The position numbers and the translations under genes were made by a program. This document shows positions 7,493 through 14,942 of a stretch of 28,410 bases of DNA, piece after piece. The stretch comes from Butyrivibrio sp. (lineage in GTDB: Bacteria; Bacillota; Clostridia; Lachnospirales; Lachnospiraceae): contig JAILEJ010000473.1 of assembly GCA_024688095.1 (NCBI GenBank), positions 1 through 28,410 on the forward strand. Reading direction: 5' to 3'. The first letter of the stretch is position 1, and each line of letters begins with the position of its first letter. The notes beneath the pieces are model-generated. The model had not been told where the DNA came from and did not search any database. It saw nothing but the letters and a program-made list of their open reading frames with translations.

Positions 7493-8935
7493 CTATTTAT
7501 CAAAACCATATATTCTTTCTATTTCAAAATTAAAGCCGCTTTTATCCTGCATTTTTATAAGACCGCAAAATTTATCAAGACAATAATCCAACTTAAAATT
7601 TTTGTTTCCCTTCGTTTTTCTTATATCCATTTCCATAATGTCCATAAGTCGTGTTGTCTTATCGCCTGTCTCTGTTGTAAAAAGCAGCATTCTAAGATAG
7701 TCTTCATATTTAAGGCCTTCTTTACAATCAGAATTTAAATTGTTCTTAAAATCCAGCATTCCTTCAATCGAAAGTTTCCATGTACCTGCTGTTTTTATAA
7801 TCGGAACTTTTCCACCTTTTAAAAGAATACTTATATCACTTATGCTTTCTGCAAATGACCACGCAAAAAGTATGGAATATTGTATAGGCTCTGTTAAAGC
7901 TGGTGCACCTGCAAGAGCTGCAATTAACGTAGCCGCTGTGAGCGCTGCTTCCTTAAATCCTTCATTGGTCATAATATAAGAAAAGTTAGATGCTTCCCTC
8001 CAGAATAAAAGCTTTTCACAAACCTTTTCCAGATTGCTGTAATCATTATTTTCGCCTGCTATAATATATTCGATCTGATACTTTAATTTACTCTTATCTA
8101 ATGTCTTTCTATAATTTCCGCACTTTTCAAAAATATATTCATCAATTAAGAGCTTTTCCGGGATGCCCGTATTTTCAGTTTCACCCAGTCCAGTTCCATG
8201 ATTTATTTTTCTTTGGGAAAGGTATTTTGACAGGTCTACAGAAACATTTGAAATGCTTTCCTGACCACTTATAAGATTTAAAATTCCTACACTTCTCTGA
8301 GAATTAACATTATCAGCTGGATTATCCAAAGTTCTTTCTACTTCATTTCCATCATCATCTGTAGTAGTACCAAGATCATAATCATCTATTATTTGCTGAT
8401 TTGCAGTCTGCTTTGCTGATATATCTTCTGTATCATAGCCATTATATTGCAAAATTCCCAGATTATCTGAGACCTTAGAAATGCTATCTCCAAATGGTAC
8501 CGCCTCCATATATTCAATAATCTGATTTCTTAGAACCGCTCCATTTCCATCAGCTGCAAAACTACTTCCTGTAATTGCTGCTTCTTTTAAAAAAATTGAA
8601 TTCATCATAGTTGAATCTTGCAGATAGCCCAGCATTGGCTTCTTAGTATTTTCTTCTATGTAATATTTTAGATGATCCTGTGCGTTTATTATTCCGCCTT
8701 TTTTCTGCCCATAAGATGTATCAACCATCAATATTCCATATTGTTCATACAGTTCTCTGCTGTATTCTGACAAAACCGATTTCATTGCCACATCAGAAAT
8801 TATTTCTGATTTCATCTTAAAGGCACTTACTCTGGCGCCTTGAAACAGCGCCAGAACAAGTGACAGTATCACAGTTATTGATAGTGACAAAAAAACTGTC
8901 AGATATCCATTAACCTGTGACTGATGTCGCATCAT
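7493..8935 (-). CDS. DUF5702-type Tad-locus pilus protein
   Basis: 480 aa. The N-terminus NG|YLTVFLSLSITVILSL (one membrane helix, residues about 11-31) mimics the prepilin signature of the locus but has F instead of E at +5. A large extracytoplasmic part follows, rich in N, S and D. This matches the DUF5702 family found beside Tad genes in Lachnospiraceae; its role is not established, and a minor pilin or tip component is plausible. It overlaps the end of the Flp gene by 26 bases, and its stop lies 15 bases before the next start. A candidate SD AAGGT precedes the ATG. Confidence 0.78.
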   Translation of the reverse strand: MMRHQSQVNGYLTVFLSLSITVILSLVLALFQGARVSAFKMKSEIISDVAMKSVLSEYSRELYEQYGILMVDTSYGQKKGGIINAQDHLKYYIEENTKKPMLGYLQDSTMMNSIFLKEAAITGSSFAADGNGAVLRNQIIEYMEAVPFGDSISKVSDNLGILQYNGYDTEDISAKQTANQQIIDDYDLGTTTDDDGNEVERTLDNPADNVNSQRSVGILNLISGQESISNVSVDLSKYLSQRKINHGTGLGETENTGIPEKLLIDEYIFEKCGNYRKTLDKSKLKYQIEYIIAGENNDYSNLEKVCEKLLFWREASNFSYIMTNEGFKEAALTAATLIAALAGAPALTEPIQYSILFAWSFAESISDISILLKGGKVPIIKTAGTWKLSIEGMLDFKNNLNSDCKEGLKYEDYLRMLLFTTETGDKTTRLMDIMEMDIRKTKGNKNFKLDYCLDKFCGLIKMQDKSGFNFEIERIYGFDK

Positions 8936-9116
8936 TTTTAATTACCTTAAAGATATCTTCTACAAGTCCGCTGATCTGTTGTTTGAATACGATTACAAGT
9001 CCAATAAGGACAACTATAATTAATATAATTTCTACTGTTCCCATACCGGATTCATCGTTCCAGAAATTTTTTATTCCCTGCGCCATTTTCTTTAAATTGT
9101 CTTTTATTTTTCTCAT
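8910..9116 (-). CDS. flp: Flp-type type IVb pilin
   Basis: 68 aa, typical of Flp major pilins. A basic amphipathic leader is followed by ESG|MGTVEIILIIVVLIGLV: glycine at -1, glutamate at +5 and one long hydrophobic helix, with a short polar tail. It should be cleaved by the TadV-like peptidases and polymerised by TadABC. SD AAAGGAG lies five bases before the ATG, the strongest of the operon, and a near-consensus promoter sits directly upstream (9136-9164), as expected for a subunit needed in excess. Its end overlaps the DUF5702 gene. Confidence 0.93.
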   Translation of the reverse strand: MRKIKDNLKKMAQGIKNFWNDESGMGTVEIILIIVVLIGLVIVFKQQISGLVEDIFKVIKNDATSVTG

Positions 9117-9135
9117 TTTTACTCCTTTAATATGT

Positions 9136-9164
9136 TTTATACTTTTTCTTTACATTATTGTGAA
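9136..9164 (-). promoter_or_regulatory. Internal promoter before the Flp pilin gene
   Basis: On the minus strand TTCACA, 17 bases, TATAAA: 5/6 matches to each sigma-A hexamer with ideal spacing, ending about 20 bases before the pilin start codon. It lies in the only sizeable gap between tadC and the pilin. Confidence 0.6.
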
Positions 9165-9193
9165 ATATAGGATTGATAATTAATCCAAAGATT

Positions 9194-9219
9194 AAATTGA
9201 CAACCTTGGTTCTCAATTT
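9194..9219 (-). terminator. Hairpin at the tadC stop codon, possible processing site or weak terminator
   Basis: AAATTGA and TCAATTT arms enclose AACC-TT-GGTT with one mismatch on each side. The hairpin overlaps the tadC stop (9218-9220). The following bases are T-rich but not a clean T-run, so partial termination or RNA processing between the machine genes and the pilin gene is as likely as full termination. Confidence 0.35.
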
Positions 9220-10678
9220 AAAAAGAAAGATATGCCGGTATCATAATAATGACCATTATTACAAGAAGCATCATTACCATTGGCATTAGTAGCTTCGTTC
9301 CCGCTTCTTCTCCTAGTTTTCTTGCCCTGTCCATTCTTTCTCTGAAGGCCTTTTCAGATTCTTCCTGCAATATTGATAATAATTCGGAATTTCCCTTTTT
9401 CAGATTCTGATTTAAAAGAGTGCATAATCTGGTATATGGCTGAAGTGCACATCTTATTCCAAGCTGCTCATATACTTCACTTTCTGACGCACCACTTTCA
9501 AGCTGATTACAACTTTTGCTTATCTCTTCGTACAAATATCTTTTGGAAGCTCCCTTTTTTATTTCCTTAGCATATTCCCGTGATAACTTTACAAAGACAT
9601 TTCTTACTGTCATACCTGCTCCCATATATAAAACAAGCTGACTTACGAATTTAGGATAATCTGCCATCAGTTCTTTTTCTCTATCAAGAATTTTCTGATG
9701 CAGCTCGTTATCTTTAGATATGTATACCAGAATTGAAGCAATTACTCCAAGGCAAAACAGCATAAAACTGCTATCTTTAACTGTTGTAGCCCAATGTATT
9801 TTAAGATTTCCATAGCTTTGAGGAAGCTGTATTTCTTTTTCTGTTTCAAGCTCTGTATTTGCTTTTTCTATTTCCTCACTTATATCCTGTACCCTTTTAT
9901 CACTTTGAGTAAGGATCCTGGGGTACAAAATAAATATATATGTATTCTCATATCTATTTTCGTTGTAGGTAATAATTGCCGTAACTGAAGCTGTGCATCC
10001 CTCATCTGGTATTTCTTCATATACAAGACTTCCATCTGAATTTATTATTTTGTAGTCTGTAATATCCCATTCCACTTCAAAGGGATAACCTTCAAGTTTC
10101 TTTATTAGATTAAGACTGCTATCAATATGATCTGGAGTTACATTATCTCCAAGAATCGATATCAAAAGCTTCTTTTCAAATTCCGGAATCATATTATCCA
10201 ATTCTTTTTTGGTATATTTTTGCTCATCCAGAATTATGTCAAATCGTTCGTTTCCGCCGCCTTCAAAAGTTGCTGTAAGATTCAGTTCCTTTTCACCTTC
10301 TCCGTAGGAATTTCTCTCAATATAACCGCCTTCTTTTACCGTGGTTTCCATTCTTACAGAAATATATGAAAGCATGCTGAATGTAAGAGCAACCATTATT
10401 ACAAGCAATGACAATCCCAGTTTTTTTATATAATATTCATCTTCATATTCTGTCATGTCATTTTTGAAATTTAGTATTTTCAGGTCTTTTTTTACTCTGT
10501 ACCCCTTTATACTTTTAAATCTCTTTTCAAAAAATCTTATAAAAAAGGCTGACATCCTGTAGCAAATTTTCATAATCCCTTCTGATTCCAGAGAAGCGGG
10601 AAGCTTCGTATTAAGGCTGGCAATCATAAATATAAGAAATACTAAAATCAGGGCGATATAAATTATTAAAATATTCAT
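9218..10678 (-). CDS. tadC: TadC-like type II secretion F-domain platform protein with large extracytoplasmic insert
   Basis: 486 aa, well above the roughly 300 aa of ordinary TadC. Order: membrane span 3-20, basic region, span 86-106, a polar domain of about 190 residues (107-303) that should face outside, span 304-320, a cytoplasmic T2SS F domain (about 341-460, with LVLYMGAGMTVRNVF and the RARKLGEEAGTKLL helix) and a final span 466-484. With TadB it forms the inner-membrane platform above the TadA ATPase. It begins six bases after tadB without a clear SD, so it is probably coupled. The insert is the odd part; I recognise no fold in it. Confidence 0.82.
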   Translation of the reverse strand: MNILIIYIALILVFLIFMIASLNTKLPASLESEGIMKICYRMSAFFIRFFEKRFKSIKGYRVKKDLKILNFKNDMTEYEDEYYIKKLGLSLLVIMVALTFSMLSYISVRMETTVKEGGYIERNSYGEGEKELNLTATFEGGGNERFDIILDEQKYTKKELDNMIPEFEKKLLISILGDNVTPDHIDSSLNLIKKLEGYPFEVEWDITDYKIINSDGSLVYEEIPDEGCTASVTAIITYNENRYENTYIFILYPRILTQSDKRVQDISEEIEKANTELETEKEIQLPQSYGNLKIHWATTVKDSSFMLFCLGVIASILVYISKDNELHQKILDREKELMADYPKFVSQLVLYMGAGMTVRNVFVKLSREYAKEIKKGASKRYLYEEISKSCNQLESGASESEVYEQLGIRCALQPYTRLCTLLNQNLKKGNSELLSILQEESEKAFRERMDRARKLGEEAGTKLLMPMVMMLLVIMVIIMIPAYLSF

Positions 10679-10683
10679 TTCAT

Positions 10684-11448
10684 TTAAATATCAATATCAA
10701 CTATTTTTTCTGATAACAGAAACGAAGCAATATAAACTGCCATACAGGCCGTCATTACAATAAATCCATAAATACTGTTATATAGTGGATCAAAAAATCC
10801 AGGAGATGTTGAACCAACATACATAATTATTGCAAAAGGAACGATATCCATTATTTCCGCTTCCATTCTTTTAGCACTTATAATTACATCTATTTCCTTT
10901 TCAACACTCATTCTTGAACCTATAACATCTACTGTTCTTCCAATGATCTTAGTCATATTGCCACCATTTCTTTTTGCAACATTAAAAACCGTTGCAAATT
11001 CTTTGATATCCTTATTCCCGCTCCTTTCTCCCAGCTCTTCAAGAAGCTTTTCAAGAGTTACATTATTTTTTAATCCTCTTGCTATTATATTCAGCTCTTT
11101 ATAAATGAGACTGTTTTTTCCGTATAAAAGCTTCATATCATGCATTGCCATCACAAACGAATTTTCTATGGAATATCCTGCTTTTTGGGATGTTGAAACG
11201 GCCATCATTGCGTCTCTAAATTGTATTCCTATCTCGCGTCCATCTCTTTTCTTTTGTTTCTTTTTTTGATGCCAATACCAGGGAATTATCATAGGTGAAA
11301 GGAAAATACTGTAATAAAGATTTCCGTAAAAAAGCTTTCCAAATAAAGCTACAACTATTACTCCTCCAAGCAGTATTTTCCAGTCTTTGAGTTCAGGTCG
11401 GAAGTCGTAAACCTGCTGCTTTAAGCTTTGTATCACGCTTGAGCTCAT
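10684..11448 (-). CDS. tadB: TadB-like type II secretion F-domain platform protein
   Basis: 254 aa. Two hydrophobic stretches (about 24-58) precede a basic loop and an F domain (about 75-200) with the usual helices, including SAKRMEAEIMDIVPF leading into the C-terminal spans (about 201-246). It is the integral-membrane partner of TadC and of the TadA ATPase. Its ATG lies inside tadA (56-base overlap), with AAGGTGG ten bases upstream; this and its neighbours indicate tightly coupled expression. Confidence 0.88.
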   Translation of the reverse strand: MSSSVIQSLKQQVYDFRPELKDWKILLGGVIVVALFGKLFYGNLYYSIFLSPMIIPWYWHQKKKQKKRDGREIGIQFRDAMMAVSTSQKAGYSIENSFVMAMHDMKLLYGKNSLIYKELNIIARGLKNNVTLEKLLEELGERSGNKDIKEFATVFNVAKRNGGNMTKIIGRTVDVIGSRMSVEKEIDVIISAKRMEAEIMDIVPFAIIMYVGSTSPGFFDPLYNSIYGFIVMTACMAVYIASFLLSEKIVDIDI

Positions 11449-12631
11449 TAACTTTAATCCACCTTCCTTCTACTTTTTCGTCCGTACTATCACTGTTTTC
11501 TTCAAATCTGAACAACGTCTTCATTTCAATCTTTCCATTAGAGGCATTTATTTCTCCTGTAAGTTCGCAAATTTCTAAAAGTTTCCTGCTTCTATCGCGG
11601 AGCCTTCCAAGATGAACAACTATATCTATACCAGACGCTATCTGTCCTCTTATAGCCGAGAGTGGAATATCCATTCCCATCATAGTCATGACTTCAAGCC
11701 TTGAAAGCATGTCCTCTGCGCTATTCGCATGACCTGTTGACATGGACCTGTGACCAGTATTCATAGCCTGGAGCATATCAACACATTCACCGCCTCTGAC
11801 TTCACCTACTATGATTCTGTCAGGGCGCATTCTTAGAGATGACTTTATCAGATCTCTTATGGTAATTTCCCTGCATCCTTCAACGTTTGCATTTCTTGTT
11901 TCCATCCTGACAAGATTAGATACATGCCTTATTTGAAGTTCTGCGTTGTCCTCAATTGTGATTACTCTTTCATCTTCGGGGATATAATATGATAAAGCAT
12001 TTAGAAAAGTGGTTTTACCGGATCCGGTCCCACCTGATACAAAAATATTATAACCTGCTTCTACAAGAACACTAAGATATTTGCTTAGATATTCCGAAAT
12101 CGATCCAAAGCTGATCAGCTTATTCATGGTAATTGGTTCATCAGGAAATCTTCGTATGGTCACTATTGGCCCATTTAATGCAACCGGTGCAAGAACAATA
12201 TTCACACGTGAACCGTTATCAAGTCTGGCATCCACTATAGGCGAACTCTCATTGACCACCCTGTTACATTTTGCAACGATCTGCTGAATAACATCTTCAA
12301 GCTTTTCTTTTGATTCAAATTTCATATTGTATCTTTGAAGTCTTCCGGACTTTTCAATAAATATATCATTACAGCCGTTTATCATTATTTCTGTAACACT
12401 GCTATCATCTACAAGTTCCTGCAAAACATCTAATTTTCGTATTGAATGAAACAGCTCAATTCTAAGCTTTTTCTTATCAGACAGAGATAAAGATGTATTC
12501 TTACATACTCTCAAGATTTCATGATCTATAAGCTCATAAATTTCCTCATCAGATAACTCCCTGGAGAAATCCATCATTGAAAACAGGCTTTCTTTAATTG
12601 TTTTCTTAAGTGTGTTATGCCTGATGTCCAT
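11393..12631 (-). CDS. tadA: TadA/CpaF pilus assembly ATPase
   Basis: 412 aa secretion ATPase of the VirB11/CpaF family that powers Flp pilus extension as a cytoplasmic hexamer. Seen are a Walker A GGTGSGKTT (180-188, K186), an Asp-box-like ITIEDNAELQ, Walker B with LRMRPDRIIVGEVRGGE (about 246-262) and a His box GHRSMSTGHANS (about 283-294). The N-terminal domain (about 20-140) includes VTEIMINGCNDIFIEKSG, typical of CpaF. All catalytic motifs are intact. SD AAAGGAG precedes the ATG, and the gene overlaps tadZ upstream and tadB downstream. Confidence 0.95.
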   Translation of the reverse strand: MDIRHNTLKKTIKESLFSMMDFSRELSDEEIYELIDHEILRVCKNTSLSLSDKKKLRIELFHSIRKLDVLQELVDDSSVTEIMINGCNDIFIEKSGRLQRYNMKFESKEKLEDVIQQIVAKCNRVVNESSPIVDARLDNGSRVNIVLAPVALNGPIVTIRRFPDEPITMNKLISFGSISEYLSKYLSVLVEAGYNIFVSGGTGSGKTTFLNALSYYIPEDERVITIEDNAELQIRHVSNLVRMETRNANVEGCREITIRDLIKSSLRMRPDRIIVGEVRGGECVDMLQAMNTGHRSMSTGHANSAEDMLSRLEVMTMMGMDIPLSAIRGQIASGIDIVVHLGRLRDRSRKLLEICELTGEINASNGKIEMKTLFRFEENSDSTDEKVEGRWIKVNELKRDTKLKAAGLRLPT

Positions 12632-13628
12632 ATACTTTATCTCCTTTAATATATTCTCTAAGGAAATAATTTACGTCACTTTCCATGTACAAATTTGCTT
12701 TCGTCGGAAGTCTTTTAAATATTGGGAAATCAATTCTTTTAATTTTTTCTTTAAGGCTTTCCAGTTCTGGTCTCGAAATACACTTTTCAAATTGCACCAG
12801 TTTGGAATTCGCTATCCTGTCATGCCCTGATATCATATATATTCTGTCACATACATCCAGCATCTTCATGACTTCATCTACATTTTCGGTAATATCAAGA
12901 ATTAAATATTCATATTCAGTTTTTTCATTTATTTTTTTAAAAAACTTTATCCATTGTGAAATTGTTGTTGTTCGAATTTGCTCACCAAGACTTACCGGCG
13001 GAACAAAATCCAGATTATTTACACATTTCTTTATTCTATCCAGATAAATCGTAAATTTATCTTCATAGCATTCAAAGTAATACATTAAATCCGATAAATT
13101 CTCTTCAAAGCAATCATCCATAATATATTCAAACCCTGATGCATATTCAAAATTTATATATAATGTTTTGTGTTTCCTGGCTAATATTTCGCCAAGTGTT
13201 AACGCTGAAGTTGTTTGAAGAACTCTGTTTATTGGTGTAAAAAAACCTATTATTTTTAGATTCTTTTCTTTTTCCATATCATACAGAATCATATCCGAAT
13301 CAATACAGATATCAAATATTTCTTTCAGGATCAGCTCTGTACTTTGAAATTTATTGACTATTTTCACGTTTTGAAAATGTTTTTTTGAGGACTGATTTTC
13401 ACTGAGCAGGATAATATTTTTGAAACTATCTGATATTTCCGGCTTAAATAAACTTTCTGAAATTATCAAAACCGACGTTTCTGTTTTTAATTCAAAGCTT
13501 TTTAAATTGTACGTATCTGTAAAGCTGTAAATTTCGAACGGAATTTTTACGTGGTCTCTTATATACCCATCCAACATAACGCAATAATCTTCCTGACTAT
13601 CGCAGATCACAAGAATATTTTTACTCAT
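12615..13628 (-). CDS. tadZ: TadZ/CpaE-like protein with degenerate Walker A
   Basis: 337 aa. The first ~120 residues look like an atypical receiver domain (ILVICDSQEDY, VLIISESLF), followed by a ParA/MinD-like fold starting at IIGFFTPINRVLQTTSALTLG. In true MinD proteins this loop is K-G-G-x-G-K-T-T; here both lysines and most glycines are gone, so ATP hydrolysis is doubtful. Weak identity and divergent Walker A are known in TadZ proteins, which position the Tad machine in the cell. Placement between prepilin peptidase and TadA is the main support. The start ATG overlaps the tadV stop. Confidence 0.72.
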   Translation of the reverse strand: MSKNILVICDSQEDYCVMLDGYIRDHVKIPFEIYSFTDTYNLKSFELKTETSVLIISESLFKPEISDSFKNIILLSENQSSKKHFQNVKIVNKFQSTELILKEIFDICIDSDMILYDMEKEKNLKIIGFFTPINRVLQTTSALTLGEILARKHKTLYINFEYASGFEYIMDDCFEENLSDLMYYFECYEDKFTIYLDRIKKCVNNLDFVPPVSLGEQIRTTTISQWIKFFKKINEKTEYEYLILDITENVDEVMKMLDVCDRIYMISGHDRIANSKLVQFEKCISRPELESLKEKIKRIDFPIFKRLPTKANLYMESDVNYFLREYIKGDKVYGHQA

Positions 13629-14047
13629 ATAACGCCTCCGCTTATAAATACTGTGCTAATAAAAATCGGCAGCGCAAAATGAATCGTCTGTTTAATACTC
13701 TTATTCTTTACTACAAAAATTATGGAAATTACCCCACCTATCAGAAAAGATAGTATGATACATTGCACCATATCTGTGCAATTTAAGAATGCAGCAATCG
13801 CTGCGAATAGCTTGACATCTCCAGCTCCAATTCCTTTACATAAATATATTGGCAAAAGAAGTGCCACCGAGATGCCAATCGACATAAAAGCCTGTCTTAA
13901 GTCAGATTCTCCTCCTGGAAATCTTAGAATCATTCCACTAATCAATCCGACTAATATAAGTGCATTATATACCTTTCCAAATTTCAAATCAGTATATGCC
14001 GCAATTGCCACAAGACAGGTAAGTATTAAGATACTTATAACATTCAA
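13625..14047 (-). CDS. tadV: Prepilin peptidase (A24 family, TadV/CpaA)
   Basis: 140 aa, about five or six membrane spans. The catalytic aspartates D20 (AYTDLKFGKVYN) and D77 (GIGAGDVK) match the A24 family, in the short form typical of Tad loci. It is the first gene of the Tad operon; GGAAGGAG precedes the ATG. It should remove the leader from Flp pilin and the pseudopilins. The next gene overlaps its stop codon. Confidence 0.92.
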   Translation of the reverse strand: MNVISILILTCLVAIAAYTDLKFGKVYNALILVGLISGMILRFPGGESDLRQAFMSIGISVALLLPIYLCKGIGAGDVKLFAAIAAFLNCTDMVQCIILSFLIGGVISIIFVVKNKSIKQTIHFALPIFISTVFISGGVI

Positions 14048-14078
14048 CTCCTTCCTCGTGTTAGATTAAAACAAGAAT

Positions 14079-14180
14079 CTTTTAAATTGCAGATGATGCC
14101 TTAACATCCTGCAGAGAACCTGCAAAATGAAGATGATGATCATCTCTGACGATTGCCCTATGACATCATCTGTTTAAAAG
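14079..14180. repeat. 102-bp element with terminal inverted repeats in the Tad operon leader
   Basis: Arms CTTTTAAA-(TTG)-CAGATGATG (14079-14098) and CATCATCTG-TTTAAAAG (14164-14180) match over 17 bases, with three extra bases in one arm. Inside is another near-palindrome, AGATGAT-G-ATCATCT (14131-14145). The element separates the predicted promoter from the first Tad gene. It could be a small dispersed element or a structured mRNA leader. I do not recognise a known riboswitch in it. Confidence 0.5.
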
Positions 14181-14188
14181 TCGATTTG

Positions 14189-14210
14189 GTTACAAACAAG
14201 TTTTTGTAAC
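14189..14210. promoter_or_regulatory. Palindrome near the predicted Tad transcription start
   Basis: GTTACAAA-CAAGTT-TTTGTAAC has perfect 8-bp arms and lies roughly at +5 to +25 of the predicted transcript from the promoter at 14222-14250, either as an operator or a 5'-end hairpin. Confidence 0.35.
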
Positions 14211-14221
14211 GAACGATTTAG

Positions 14222-14250
14222 ATAGTACAGGCAAAATAATCATAAATCAA
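14222..14250 (-). promoter_or_regulatory. Candidate Tad operon promoter
   Basis: On the minus strand TTGATT, 17 bases, TACTAT, each 4/6 to the sigma-A consensus, about 175 bases before tadV and downstream of the fliS terminator. Confidence 0.45.
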
Positions 14251-14251
14251 G

Positions 14252-14265
14252 TGTACTTTTGTACA
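14252..14265. promoter_or_regulatory. TGTAC-TTTT-GTACA palindrome next to the Tad -35
   Basis: A perfect 14-bp palindrome two bases upstream of the -35 hexamer of the candidate Tad promoter. The position suits an activator or repressor site. I cannot name the regulator. Confidence 0.4.
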
Positions 14266-14346
14266 TACTTTCTAGTTTTATGATTCTTTAGTGTATATTT
14301 TGAATATTTTTTAAGTTTTTATTTAACAAATTGTGCAAGCCAAGTA

Positions 14347-14392
14347 AAAAGGAGCTTACAATGCACTTTTCGAATGCATGTTCACTCCTTTT
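14347..14392 (-). terminator. Terminator of the flagellin-fliS operon
   Basis: On the minus strand AAAAGGAG (14385-14392) pairs with CTCCTTTT (14347-14354), with an inner ATGCA/TGCAT stem, and runs into TTTTT. It lies about 60 bases after the fliS stop. The remaining bases of the 405-base gap (14048-14452) hold the Tad control region listed separately. Confidence 0.65.
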
Positions 14393-14452
14393 CCTTCATA
14401 TATTTATGTTTTATTGAAAAATATAATGAAAAATTAATTTATTAATATTTTC

Positions 14453-14929
14453 TTAAGCCTTAAATCCTCTATTACTGTCATAAGCCGAAATATCTACCTG
14501 CATGTTATATTTATTATATGTTAAGCCAGTGATAACCTGTTGTGCATTTGTCATTACAGGTTCGCTTGTATCCTGCTTTTCCAGGTATTGATACACTCTG
14601 TGAAGCTCATCAAATGTCTTTAGCGCATGTCTTAATATTTCTTTATCTTTTTTTACCTGAAAGCTTATTAATTCCTTTTTTTCAAAAAGATACAAACTAA
14701 GAAGATTCTGTCCTAGCTCATAGTTTAAATTTAGCGAATGTATCAGCTCATCAATGCAATTCTGAGTCCTGCTTATATTTAAATCAAACTGCGTGTAATC
14801 TTTATTATCAAGGCATTCTTCAGCATCTCCAAGATAGCAGATAATCATTTCATACAATATAGTTATCAGCTGAGTCTTGTTTGCATTTGTAATCCTATAT
14901 GTAAAATTTTTCTTTAAATCACTTCTCAT
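14453..14929 (-). CDS. fliS: Flagellar export chaperone FliS
   Basis: 158 aa helical protein. The N-terminal part (NANKTQLITILYEMIICYLGDAEECLDNKDYTQFDLNI) and the SRTQNCIDELIHSLN...GQNLLSLYLF segment follow the FliS four-helix pattern. FliS binds the disordered C-terminus of flagellin in the cytoplasm and delivers it to the export gate. It follows the flagellin gene by 13 bases, the usual client-chaperone order. It is some 25-30 residues longer than typical FliS because of a C-terminal extension after about residue 125. SD AAGGAAT precedes the ATG. Confidence 0.85.
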   Translation of the reverse strand: MRSDLKKNFTYRITNANKTQLITILYEMIICYLGDAEECLDNKDYTQFDLNISRTQNCIDELIHSLNLNYELGQNLLSLYLFEKKELISFQVKKDKEILRHALKTFDELHRVYQYLEKQDTSEPVMTNAQQVITGLTYNKYNMQVDISAYDSNRGFKA

Positions 14930-14942
14930 ATCGAATTATTCC

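Noticed and set aside
7382..7738. Plus-strand 118-codon frame starting in the inverted repeat
   Set aside because: It runs antisense into the DUF5702 gene and is open because of the repeat; it is only of interest as the flipped leader.
4131..14047. Missing secretin and TadD/TadG genes as evidence of a broken Tad locus
   Set aside because: Tad loci of single-membrane bacteria need no secretin; all core inner-membrane and ATPase genes are intact.
966..14131. 13-base match CCTGCAAAATGAA shared by two intergenic regions (966-978 and 14119-14131)
   Set aside because: Matches of this length are expected by chance in an AT-rich window of this size, and the flanks do not align.
14079..14265. Cyclic di-GMP riboswitch in the Tad leader
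   Set aside because: The minus-strand leader has a GGGCAA, but the other conserved joints of the type I or II motif are not there.
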